DNA of 64,000 bases from Pseudoalteromonas atlantica (GTDB lineage: Bacteria > Pseudomonadota > Gammaproteobacteria > Enterobacterales > Alteromonadaceae). A model generated the notes under the pieces. The model saw only the letters and a list, made by a program, of their open reading frames with translations, was not told the origin of the DNA and did not search any database. The stretch's first letter is position 1. Each line of letters opens with the position of its first letter. Location of the stretch: assembly GCA_007988745.1 (NCBI GenBank), contig BJUT01000006.1, forward strand, positions 1-64,000, in the 5' to 3' direction. Below are positions 27,473 to 35,766 of the stretch, piece after piece. Made by a program: the position numbers and the translations under genes.

Positions 27473-28774
27473 TTAATCAAGTAGCCAATGCAGCGCAATA
27501 GCGGCTGTCCATGAGAAATCTTTACCACCACAGCCTGCGCCTGTTTCTGGGTTAAAATATTCGTAGTAACCCGATTTAAGCACTAAATCGCGCGTGTCGT
27601 CCTGAATTTTATCTGCCGTGGTCACAAACCCTGCTTCTTTAAGGCCTATGGCTATCATCCAGTTAATGTGTAACCAAATAGGGCCGCGCCAGTAACGCTG
27701 TGGCTCGTATTTTTCTTCTTTAGGGTGGGTAGATGCCACACTAAATTGACTCGACTCAATAAAATCTTCTGTTGCGGTATTAATAATACGCGTTTGCTCG
27801 TCAGTTGTTAAACCAGCATAAACGGTTAGTAGTGCCGCCGATGTTTTAACTTTAGCTAGGCTGTTGGTTAACACGTTTTTACAGTAAAAGTATTTGCTTT
27901 GCTCACACCATAACGTGTTAATTGCTGTTTGAGTAAGTTCTAGACGCTGTGCTAAATAATCGGTACGTGCATCGTTTAAACCGAGTTGTTCACCCATTTT
28001 GAGTAAATCTTTTGTCGCACGGTGCAAAATAGCAATAATACCTAGGTCGTTCATTTTGTACGGGCAGGTTTCGTAAATTACTTTGCTATCAAAATTGTTA
28101 CGTTTAAAAAAGTCTACTAGGTATAAGAAACGGTCGTACTCGCTTTTATGCGGGCGCTGCGACGAATCAACATGGCTGGTGTCGCGGCGGGTGTATTCCC
28201 AATCAACACCAGGTACAGCTTCAAGGGCATCATCCCACGATGGGCTGTTATCCATACCCGATTCCCACGGGTGATAAGTGACCACTAAGCCTGTGTTTTC
28301 AGGATCTCGGTCGTTGTACCACCATAAATGGTAATCAACAACTTGAGAAAATAATGCTTTAACTTTTTGCTCTGCAAGGGTTTTATCTTGTGCGCTGGCA
28401 AGCATTTCTTTCATTACTGTTGCCACAACGGGTGGCTGCGAAATAGACGTACTTTTAATTTTTTTATCAGAGCCCCACACATCTGGACCAGGGAAGTAGG
28501 TAGTTGAATCTTTATGAAATAAGATATGTGGCACCATGCCATCATCCCACTGGCCTGAAAATAACACATCAATTTCTTGCCACGCACGGCTCTCGTCAGA
28601 CTTCATCCACCCTAGGGCTGTAATCGCTGAATCCCAGTTCCACTGAAACGGGTAAAGGCCATGCGTAGGGACGGTATAGCCACCTAAATCGTTTGCTATA
28701 AGTGTTTTAGTAGCAAGTTCTGTAAGCGATGCCGCTGTGGCTGCATCAAGTTTACCGTTGAGTGTAGTAGTCAT
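27473..28774 (-). CDS. GH63-type mannosylglycerate/glucosylglycerate hydrolase
   Basis: A 433-aa cytoplasmic (alpha/alpha)6 glycoside hydrolase of the MGH1-like GH63 group, which cleaves mannosylglycerate or glucosylglycerate to sugar plus D-glycerate. WESGMDNSPSWD (W170, D175) and YWRGPIW (Y361, W367) plus E405 in YYEYFNPETG match in spacing the W177/D182, Y375/W381 and E419 set I remember from the Mycobacterium hassiacum enzyme, making D175 and E405 the likely acid/base pair. No signal peptide. The frame extends 35 codons upstream, but the ATG at 28774 begins the family-like N-terminus. It leads an operon with fructokinase and mannose isomerase, which favours mannosylglycerate. Confidence 0.82.
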   Translation of the reverse strand: MTTTLNGKLDAATAASLTELATKTLIANDLGGYTVPTHGLYPFQWNWDSAITALGWMKSDESRAWQEIDVLFSGQWDDGMVPHILFHKDSTTYFPGPDVWGSDKKIKSTSISQPPVVATVMKEMLASAQDKTLAEQKVKALFSQVVDYHLWWYNDRDPENTGLVVTYHPWESGMDNSPSWDDALEAVPGVDWEYTRRDTSHVDSSQRPHKSEYDRFLYLVDFFKRNNFDSKVIYETCPYKMNDLGIIAILHRATKDLLKMGEQLGLNDARTDYLAQRLELTQTAINTLWCEQSKYFYCKNVLTNSLAKVKTSAALLTVYAGLTTDEQTRIINTATEDFIESSQFSVASTHPKEEKYEPQRYWRGPIWLHINWMIAIGLKEAGFVTTADKIQDDTRDLVLKSGYYEYFNPETGAGCGGKDFSWTAAIALHWLLD

Positions 28775-28970
28775 ATTGGGTGCTCTTTGTGTGTTATTTT
28801 CAATTTGGATAATATTAAAGCACTCATTATGGGTTGTAAATGTTTTTTTTCTGTGCTTAAATCCTGTTCGAAGTAACAAAAAACTAACATGTATACTTGA
28901 TTATTTCGCACTTACTTAGCCACACTCTGAGTAATTACACACAGACAACTAGCACAATTGGAGAATACCC
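28775..28970. promoter_or_regulatory. divergent control region of the glycoside locus
   Basis: A 196-bp gap between the divergent hydrolase operon and TonB receptor gene. It holds ATTATTTCGC (28900-28909), resembling a half-site of ROK-family operators (NagC/Mlc), and a spaced inverted pair AAGCAC/GTGCTT (28818-28823, 28853-28858). A GGAG Shine-Dalgarno for the receptor is at 28960-28963. Promoter elements are not clear. Confidence 0.4.
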
Positions 28971-31412
28971 GTGAATAAAACTACGATCGCCTCTATTGTA
29001 TCTTTATGCCTCACACAAGGCGCGTTTGCCGCAGAAGAGACTGCGCCAGATACAGCAAAAAAAGAAAATAACGTTGAACGTATTATCGTCTCTGGTACCA
29101 GCAAAGGACGCGTTATTTCAGATACCCCACAGTCAGTAACCTCTATTAGCGAAGATGAATTAATAAAGCTTTCATCAAGCAGCCAAGCAGATGTATTACG
29201 TTATATCCCAGGTATTAAAGTAGAAGGGGGCGGTGGTGAGGTTGGAACAAACCTACAAGTAAGAGGCTTACCTTCATCGGGTCAGTTTCAGTTTACGCCA
29301 CTGTCGTACGACGGTTCACCTAGTTTGAGTGTTTTTGGCTTAAACTCATCGGCGTTTGATGTGTACTACCGAAACGACTTAGGTATTGAGCGTGTAGAAT
29401 TTGTGCGTGGCGGTGTGTCTAACTTATTTGGCCAAGGCTCTGTAGCGGGTATTATTAACTATATTTCTAAAACGGGCAGCGATGATCCGCAAAGTACTGT
29501 GCAAATGGAGCTTTCTGATCAGGGCCGTACCCGTTTAGATTTTGCCACAAGCGGGCCGCTTAACGAAGATGGACTTTATTATGCGCTGTCGGGCTTTTAC
29601 CGTTACGATGAAGGCCCGTTAGATACAGGGCTTGAGACTAAAGGCACTCAGCTGCGCGGTAATATTCGTAAAGAATTTGATGACGGCTCTGGCTCATTTA
29701 CTGTGTATGGCCAATACATTGATGACCAAGCACAATTTTACCTGCCTATTCCGCTTGATGGCGACAGCCGCGAACGCTTAACTGGTAACGATGGACGCGA
29801 AGTGGAGTCATTACAAACTGCTAATGTGTCTAACCTCTCTTACGATACCGCCAATGGTCGTTATGAATCGCCAATTAGTGATGGTGTGGTAACTAAAGGT
29901 GGCTCTATTTCAGTGGTGTTTGAAAAAGAGCTCGCTAACGATTTTGCTATTAACATGCGCAGTAAATACGCAAAGTACCAACACGAATTTAATCTATTTT
30001 TAGATGGCGACGGTATTATTAATGTACCTGAGAGCCAGGAAGAGTTTTTAGCTAACCGTGGTTTAGGTGATGTAAGCGATGCAGCGTTTACTTACACTGC
30101 ATCGGGGCAGGCACTGGCAAGCGATGACTTATTATTTGCTAATCGTATTTTAGATAGAGACCGCCCAGCAGAGGATTTCTCGGCCGAATTTAATATTGTT
30201 AAAAGTATTTTTGTTGGCGATTTTAGCCACGATATTACCGTTGGTACGTTTTTCTCTCACAGTGAAGCCGATGACGATAACGTTATTACGACCTACTTGG
30301 GGGAATTTAACAATAACCCAGAACTGGTTGATTTAACGTACACCAATGCCGATGGTGATGTTGTTCAGTACACACAAAATGGTATTAGTGGCCCAGGTAT
30401 TTCTTACACCAACCAAACAATTAGCGCTACCCGTCGTGCGCTTTATGTAGCGGACCAAATGGAAAGCGATGACTGGATTATCGACTTTGGTGTTCGTTAT
30501 GAAGAAATTGACGGCAAAATTAGCCGTGAAGGCAGCCAAGTTGTACAAATTTCTGATGATCCATCACTTGCGCCTAATTTACAGGTAAACACCACAGGCA
30601 GTGGTGTAATGACCTACGGCGAAGTAGACACCTCTGAATTTGCAGTATCGGGTGCAGCCTTATACCGCTTAACCGATAACTTAAACGTATACGCGAATGC
30701 ATCTCGCGGGTTTTTCTTCCCAGAAATTAGAGGGATTCAGTTTAATGATTTAGGTGAGCCTGCCAGCTACGAAGCCGAAATTGTTGAACAAGGCGAGCTT
30801 GGTATTAAGTTTTTTGATAACGACTTTAGCGGTAGTATCGCGTTATTTAGAACCGACTTAAAAGACAGACGCAGCGTAGACTTTGTTAACGATGGCAACG
30901 GTGGGGTATTAGAGCTGCCTGTTATGCAATCAACCAAAGCAACGGGTGTGGAGCTTACGGGTCGCTACGATATTACCGACGAGTGGGCGATTGATGCCAA
31001 CATGACCTACACTGACCACGAATTTACTGAGTTTGACTCAGACCCTTCTATTATTGGTAACGAGTTACGTCGTAAACCAAAAGTATTATTTAACTCTTCT
31101 ATAAGCTACACCGCAGATAATTGGGATGCTGCTTTGTATCATAACTTTACAGGTAAAAACTTTGCTAACGATGCAAACTCTGTAGAGCTTGATTCATTCC
31201 ACTTGTTTAGATTTGATGCGGGTTATAACTGGCAAATCGCCCCAGAGCAAACCGTACGTTTAAGCGTAGGGGTATTTAATTTGTTTGACTCTGATGGTGT
31301 TACCGAAGGCTCGCCGCGTTTAGGCAACAGTCAAACGTCAGACAATCCTTACTTTGTAGGCCGTCCAATTCTCCCACGACGCGTTACATTTAGAGTCAAA
31401 TACGACTTTTAA
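28971..31412 (+). CDS. TonB-dependent receptor of the mannosylglycerate-type locus
   Basis: An 813-aa outer-membrane receptor starting at GTG with a GGAG Shine-Dalgarno 7 bases before. Signal peptide to about residue 20 (GAFA/AE). The plug domain runs through DTPQSVTSISEDELIK, LQVRGLPSSGQFQF and IERVEFVRGGVSNLFGQGSVAGIINYISKTG; the barrel ends in FRVKYDF. It is divergent from the hydrolase operon and followed by the symporter. It is the likely outer-membrane importer for the glycoside substrate of the locus; specificity is inferred from context. Confidence 0.88.
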   Translation: MNKTTIASIVSLCLTQGAFAAEETAPDTAKKENNVERIIVSGTSKGRVISDTPQSVTSISEDELIKLSSSSQADVLRYIPGIKVEGGGGEVGTNLQVRGLPSSGQFQFTPLSYDGSPSLSVFGLNSSAFDVYYRNDLGIERVEFVRGGVSNLFGQGSVAGIINYISKTGSDDPQSTVQMELSDQGRTRLDFATSGPLNEDGLYYALSGFYRYDEGPLDTGLETKGTQLRGNIRKEFDDGSGSFTVYGQYIDDQAQFYLPIPLDGDSRERLTGNDGREVESLQTANVSNLSYDTANGRYESPISDGVVTKGGSISVVFEKELANDFAINMRSKYAKYQHEFNLFLDGDGIINVPESQEEFLANRGLGDVSDAAFTYTASGQALASDDLLFANRILDRDRPAEDFSAEFNIVKSIFVGDFSHDITVGTFFSHSEADDDNVITTYLGEFNNNPELVDLTYTNADGDVVQYTQNGISGPGISYTNQTISATRRALYVADQMESDDWIIDFGVRYEEIDGKISREGSQVVQISDDPSLAPNLQVNTTGSGVMTYGEVDTSEFAVSGAALYRLTDNLNVYANASRGFFFPEIRGIQFNDLGEPASYEAEIVEQGELGIKFFDNDFSGSIALFRTDLKDRRSVDFVNDGNGGVLELPVMQSTKATGVELTGRYDITDEWAIDANMTYTDHEFTEFDSDPSIIGNELRRKPKVLFNSSISYTADNWDAALYHNFTGKNFANDANSVELDSFHLFRFDAGYNWQIAPEQTVRLSVGVFNLFDSDGVTEGSPRLGNSQTSDNPYFVGRPILPRRVTFRVKYDF

Positions 31413-31425
31413 ATAAATGCTTTAC

Positions 31426-31460
31426 GCCTATTGACCTGTTTTGGGGTTAATAGGCTTTTT
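31426..31460 (+). terminator. terminator after the TonB receptor
   Basis: GCCTATT/AATAGGC arms with an inner ACC/GGT pairing and TTTTT. The symporter gene downstream therefore probably has its own promoter. Confidence 0.8.
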
Positions 31461-31586
31461 GCATTGTGATGCATTTTTCAGCTAAGTTAGCGATAGGCTT
31501 GTTTTTAGGGACTGTTTTAGAAGTAAGCATATAGCTGTTTAGTTTTTTATTTTTGAGAAGGCGCTGTGTTTTCTTAATGTGAATAC

Positions 31587-31596
31587 GCGAAATAAT
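31587..31596. promoter_or_regulatory. ROK-like half-site before the symporter
   Basis: GCGAAATAAT, the exact reverse complement of ATTATTTCGC found before the TonB receptor, directly upstream of the symporter start. Candidate half-site for the locus regulator. Confidence 0.35.
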
Positions 31597-31597
31597 T

Positions 31598-33178
31598 ATG
31601 AATATATTAGATTTTTCAATAGTTGCTCTTTACCTTGGTGCCTTATTGGTAATGGGGTTTATGCTACGCGAACAAACCAATAAAAGTGATTACTTTTTAG
31701 GAGGCAAAAGCTTAGGGTGGAAACCTTTAGCTTTGTCGGTAATGGCCACTCAGCTTTCGGCTATTAGCTTTATTTCGGCTCCTGCATTTGTTGGTTTGCG
31801 TGAAGGCGGTGGTATGCAATGGCTCTCGTATGAGTTAGGTGTGCCGCTGGCGATGATTTTAATTTTAGCGACTATTTTACCTAAGCTTTATAAAAGCGGT
31901 ATTGTAAGTATTTATGATTACTTAGAAATGCGTTTTGGTCGTTCTACCCGTGTGCTTATTAGTGTGGTGTTTCAGTTTAGCCGCGCATTTGCCACCGGCA
32001 TTATGATTTATGCGGTATCGCTTATTCTCCAAGGCACCATGGGCATAGAAGCATGGCAAGCCATTGTGCTTACCGGCGTGATCACGGTGTTATATTCACT
32101 GCAAGGCGGTATGAAAGCCGTGGTGTATGGTGATGCAATTCAAATGATCATCATTGTACTGGGAACTATTGCTTGTATTGGCTTTGGACTTTATCACTTA
32201 GGTGGGGTTGATACCTTTATTGCTAATGTTGATTCGAGCCGATTAGAAGCCATAAAATTTGATTCGTTTGGATTTAGTGGCGATGGTTTTGGCTTTTTAC
32301 CTATGATTTTTGGTGGTGTGGTGCTTTACGCCTCTTACTATGGGTGTGACCAAACACAAGCGCAACGTGCCCTTAGTGCAAAAGATCCTAAAAACTTACG
32401 CTACATGATTTTAGCCAATGGCGTAGTACGTTTTCCTATTACTATTTTATATTGTGTGTCGGGCTTAATTGTAGGCACACTGGCTATGAGCAACCCTGAG
32501 TTTTTAGCCAAAATTCCAGCCGATAGCCCAGATTGGATGATGCCAATCTTTATTTTAGATTACTTACCACATGGCTTAATTGGTTTATTAGTGGTGGCTA
32601 TTTTATCTGCGGCTATGTCATCACTTAGCTCAGCTATTAACTCGCTTTCGGCGGTAAGTATTGAAGACTACAGCCGTATTTCAAATAAAGAGCTAGACCA
32701 ACCAACCTACTTAAAATTGGCTAAATACTTAGGGCTTATTTGGGGTGCAATTACGTTAATTTTATCGCTTTATGCTGGTGATATCGCACCTACTATTATT
32801 GAAGCCATTAACAAAGTAGGCTCGTTATTTTATGGCCCAATACTAGCGGTATTTTTAATAGCCGTAGTTAGTAAGCGCAGTGCTGCGCTGCATGCAAACA
32901 TAGGCTTAATTAGTGGTGTGTTAATTAACTTGTTGGTGTCGGTATTTGCGCCAGACGTATTTTGGTTTTGGTGGAACTTTATTGGCTTTGTGGCCACTGC
33001 GGTGATTACCCTTACGACAAGCATTGCGATTCCACGCGAAGTAAACGAGGTTGCTAAAGCGCAAAACGCTGAGACTATCTCAAACTCAATTTTAACCGGT
33101 AAAGATATCGTTATGCTGCTTAGCATGTTTGTTGTGATGGTATTAATTTGCCTTGCTATTCCATCAATTTTTTCGTGA
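31598..33178 (+). CDS. sodium/solute symporter (SSS family)
   Basis: A 526-aa inner-membrane symporter of the SGLT/SSS family with about 13-14 helices. Family features include SDYFLGGKSLGWKPLALSVMATQLSAISFISAPA at the N-terminus and ILSAAMSSLSSAINSLSAVSIEDY around the sodium site. It would carry the intact glycoside from periplasm to cytoplasm with Na+, consistent with a cytoplasmic hydrolase. No clear Shine-Dalgarno precedes the ATG. It ends 10 bp before the glycerate kinase gene, implying one operon. Confidence 0.9.
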   Translation: MNILDFSIVALYLGALLVMGFMLREQTNKSDYFLGGKSLGWKPLALSVMATQLSAISFISAPAFVGLREGGGMQWLSYELGVPLAMILILATILPKLYKSGIVSIYDYLEMRFGRSTRVLISVVFQFSRAFATGIMIYAVSLILQGTMGIEAWQAIVLTGVITVLYSLQGGMKAVVYGDAIQMIIIVLGTIACIGFGLYHLGGVDTFIANVDSSRLEAIKFDSFGFSGDGFGFLPMIFGGVVLYASYYGCDQTQAQRALSAKDPKNLRYMILANGVVRFPITILYCVSGLIVGTLAMSNPEFLAKIPADSPDWMMPIFILDYLPHGLIGLLVVAILSAAMSSLSSAINSLSAVSIEDYSRISNKELDQPTYLKLAKYLGLIWGAITLILSLYAGDIAPTIIEAINKVGSLFYGPILAVFLIAVVSKRSAALHANIGLISGVLINLLVSVFAPDVFWFWWNFIGFVATAVITLTTSIAIPREVNEVAKAQNAETISNSILTGKDIVMLLSMFVVMVLICLAIPSIFS

Positions 33179-33188
33179 GCGTTAACCC

Positions 33189-34430
33189 ATGGATTCTAAA
33201 AAGTCATTTTTAATCGATTTATTTACCACGGCGGTAAATGCCTGTAAACCCAGTGCGTGTATGAGCAAGTACTTGGAAAATATAGATGCCAGTAATGGCT
33301 TATGCGTGGTGGGCGCCGGTAAGGCCGCCGCCGAAATGGCCGCAGAGGTTAACCGTTTTTATGGTGATAAATGCTTTGGTGCGGTAGTGACACGTTACGG
33401 CTACGAAAGTGCCGGCGACACTGGGCGCATTAAAGTGCTTAGTGCTAATCACCCAACGCCAGATGTTAACAGCTTAGCAGCAGGTAAAGAGTTATTGGCG
33501 CTTGTAAAAAATAACCCGGCCGATATTCCTATTTTGTTTATTATATCAGGCGGCGGCTCGTCGCTTATGTGTTTGCCGGTAGATGATGTACCGTTTGAGC
33601 AAAAGCAGGCGCTTAATCAGTTTTTACTTAAAAGTGGTGCAAGCGTTGATGAAATTAACGTTGTGCGCAAACAGCTCTCGCTCATTAAAGGCGGTAAGTT
33701 AGCACAAGCGGCTAAGTCGGATTATGTCACGCTGATTATTTCGGATGTAGTAGGGGATAAGCCAAGTGATATTGCATCAGGCCCCACAATTAGCGATAAC
33801 AGCACTAAAGCCGATGCGCTGGCTATTTTACAAAAGTACAACTGGCCGGTTATTAACGAAATTGAAGCGCATTTATTAAAGCCTGAGCAACCACGCGCGG
33901 CTGATACTCAAGGCAAACACTTTATTGTAGCTAATGCCCAGCACGCGATTGACAGTGCTATTGATATAGCGCAGCACCAAGGCTGGGATACGCAAGTACT
34001 GGGGTACGACATTCAAGGTGAGGCAAAAGAGGTTGCCCGCGCACATGCTAAAATAGCCCTTGAGCAAAAAGCGCAAGGTAAGTGCGTTATGTTGTTCTCT
34101 GGCGGTGAGCTTACAGTAACGGTAGCCGATATTTATGGCGATGGTGGCCCTAATCAAGAGTACTTAATGGCATTGGCAGAGGCGCTTAACGCCGAGGCGG
34201 GCATTTATGCCATAGCCTGTGATACCGATGGTGTAGATGGCAGTAAAGACGTTGCCGGTGCGTATATAAATAGCAGCACGATTGCGCGCGCACTTGATGC
34301 TGGCGAAAACTTACACGCTCAGTTAGAAGGCCATAATAGCCATCAGTTTTTTAAAGCCATTGATGATTTAATTATTACTGGGCCAACCAATACTAACGTT
34401 AACGATTTTAGAGTGATAGTGATTGAGTAG
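33189..34430 (+). CDS. glycerate 2-kinase (MOFRL/type II)
   Basis: A 413-aa type II glycerate kinase (GckA/TtuD family) that turns D-glycerate into 2-phosphoglycerate. The N-terminal domain has VVGAGKAAAEMA and ISGGGSSLMCLP; the C-terminal MOFRL domain has LFSGGELTVTV, GGPNQEYLMALAEAL, DTDGVDGSKDVAGA and GPTNTNVNDFRV. It is the expected partner of a hydrolase that releases glycerate, and lies in an operon with the symporter. Confidence 0.92.
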   Translation: MDSKKSFLIDLFTTAVNACKPSACMSKYLENIDASNGLCVVGAGKAAAEMAAEVNRFYGDKCFGAVVTRYGYESAGDTGRIKVLSANHPTPDVNSLAAGKELLALVKNNPADIPILFIISGGGSSLMCLPVDDVPFEQKQALNQFLLKSGASVDEINVVRKQLSLIKGGKLAQAAKSDYVTLIISDVVGDKPSDIASGPTISDNSTKADALAILQKYNWPVINEIEAHLLKPEQPRAADTQGKHFIVANAQHAIDSAIDIAQHQGWDTQVLGYDIQGEAKEVARAHAKIALEQKAQGKCVMLFSGGELTVTVADIYGDGGPNQEYLMALAEALNAEAGIYAIACDTDGVDGSKDVAGAYINSSTIARALDAGENLHAQLEGHNSHQFFKAIDDLIITGPTNTNVNDFRVIVIE

Positions 34431-34503
34431 GCGCGCTCGCCTACTTGTTCTTTAAAGTGGTTTAACGTAACCTTGTGCTCCAATTTTATTAGGGTTAATA
34501 GCT

Positions 34504-35661
34504 ATGTTTTCGCTAAATAACAGTAACTTATTACGCTCAGGATTTGAGCTTGGAAAAGGCGATAAACTTTTTCAAGACATTGAGCGTGATATTATTAAGG
34601 TGGTGTTTTGGGAGCAGTGCGTAACACAAAGCCATATTGTGAGCGCCACCCGAATTCCGCAGCAAACTGTCTCGCGTTTACTTAAATCGTTAACTCAGCA
34701 TGGCGTAATAATGCAAACCGATACGCTTATCCCTAATAAAAAGGGTAAGCCTGGGTTTGGTATTGCGCTTAACCCCGAATATGGCTTTACCTTTGGTTTA
34801 GCTATTTTGCTTGATGCTATTTCTGTAGCAGTCATGGATTTTACCGGCAAAGTTATTTACACCCATATGCAGCTTATGTCAGACATGAGTATTAATAACG
34901 TACTTAAAAGTGCGCAAAAGCTGGTGGACGATATAAGTGCAGAGCATAACATTGCGAGCGAAAAAGTACTGGGAATGGGCGTGGGTATATCGGGCTTTTT
35001 TAGCTCTATGGACGGGAAAATGAATACCCACCATATGCTAGAGGAGTGGTCGCAGGTTGATATTATCGATATTGTCTCTAAGCATTTTCAACTCCCTACG
35101 TGGGTGGTGAATGACGCTACAGGCGCCGCCGCTGGCGAAGGGGTTGCAGGTATAGGCCGCGAGTATAAAAACTTTGTGTATATGTTTGTCTCGGCCGCAT
35201 TTGGTGGCGGAATCGTAAATAACGGCGATGTACTGCGTGGTACTTACGGTAATGCTGGCGAGCTTGGCGATATGTTACCGCCAAAGTTATACGCTCATCC
35301 CAATTTAGAGTTACTAAAGCGTATTTTGAAAAAAAATGGTGTAGCGGTTGATTCAATTTACGACCTGCACGATAATTTTGACCCAGAATGGCCAGGCGTA
35401 GAAGAGTGGCTATTTAAAGTTCAAGACTCGTTTGATTTAGTAGCAACCTGTTGCTCGGCGCTATTAGATGCAGAAGCGATTATTATTGGCGGCCATATAC
35501 CTAAAGAGCTGGCTGAAAAAGTAATAGCGCGTACTGAGGTTTACGCACAATTTAGACGCGGTGCTAAACGCCCAATGCCCAAGCTGGTGGTCTCAAACAT
35601 TAATAACTTTCCGGTCTCCATTGGTGCAGCCACTTTGCCATTTAGAGAGCTGTGTTTGTAG
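34504..35661 (+). CDS. ROK-family transcriptional regulator lacking the zinc motif
   Basis: A 385-aa protein with an N-terminal winged helix (HIVSATRIPQQTVSRLLKSLTQHGVI) and a C-terminal ROK domain (VLGMGVGISG, WVVNDATGAAAGEG, GNAGELGD). After GNAGELGD the usual CxCGxxGCxE zinc site of NagC, Mlc and ROK kinases is missing, and the N-terminal phosphate-binding motif of the kinases is not evident, so it is a regulator and not a glucokinase. AGGG precedes the ATG. It closes the glycoside locus, 73 bp after glycerate kinase, and is its likely controller. Confidence 0.87.
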   Translation: MFSLNNSNLLRSGFELGKGDKLFQDIERDIIKVVFWEQCVTQSHIVSATRIPQQTVSRLLKSLTQHGVIMQTDTLIPNKKGKPGFGIALNPEYGFTFGLAILLDAISVAVMDFTGKVIYTHMQLMSDMSINNVLKSAQKLVDDISAEHNIASEKVLGMGVGISGFFSSMDGKMNTHHMLEEWSQVDIIDIVSKHFQLPTWVVNDATGAAAGEGVAGIGREYKNFVYMFVSAAFGGGIVNNGDVLRGTYGNAGELGDMLPPKLYAHPNLELLKRILKKNGVAVDSIYDLHDNFDPEWPGVEEWLFKVQDSFDLVATCCSALLDAEAIIIGGHIPKELAEKVIARTEVYAQFRRGAKRPMPKLVVSNINNFPVSIGAATLPFRELCL

Positions 35662-35684
35662 CTTAATAATAGAAACTTTAAAAC

Positions 35685-35721
35685 AAAAAGCCGATATTGA
35701 TTTATACAATATCGGCTTTTT
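35685..35721. terminator. bidirectional terminator between ROK regulator and S9 peptidase
   Basis: 15-bp perfect arms AAAAAGCCGATATTG/CAATATCGGCTTTTT with a 7-base loop. Confidence 0.92.
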
Positions 35722-35766
35722 AGTATTTAAACCAAACTCTTAACTAAGTGTTATTGCGAATGGGTT

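Noticed and set aside
34504..35661. Glucokinase or fructokinase function for the ROK protein
   Set aside because: It has an N-terminal DNA-binding winged helix and lacks the phosphate-binding and zinc motifs of ROK kinases; a PfkB fructokinase already fills that role in the locus.
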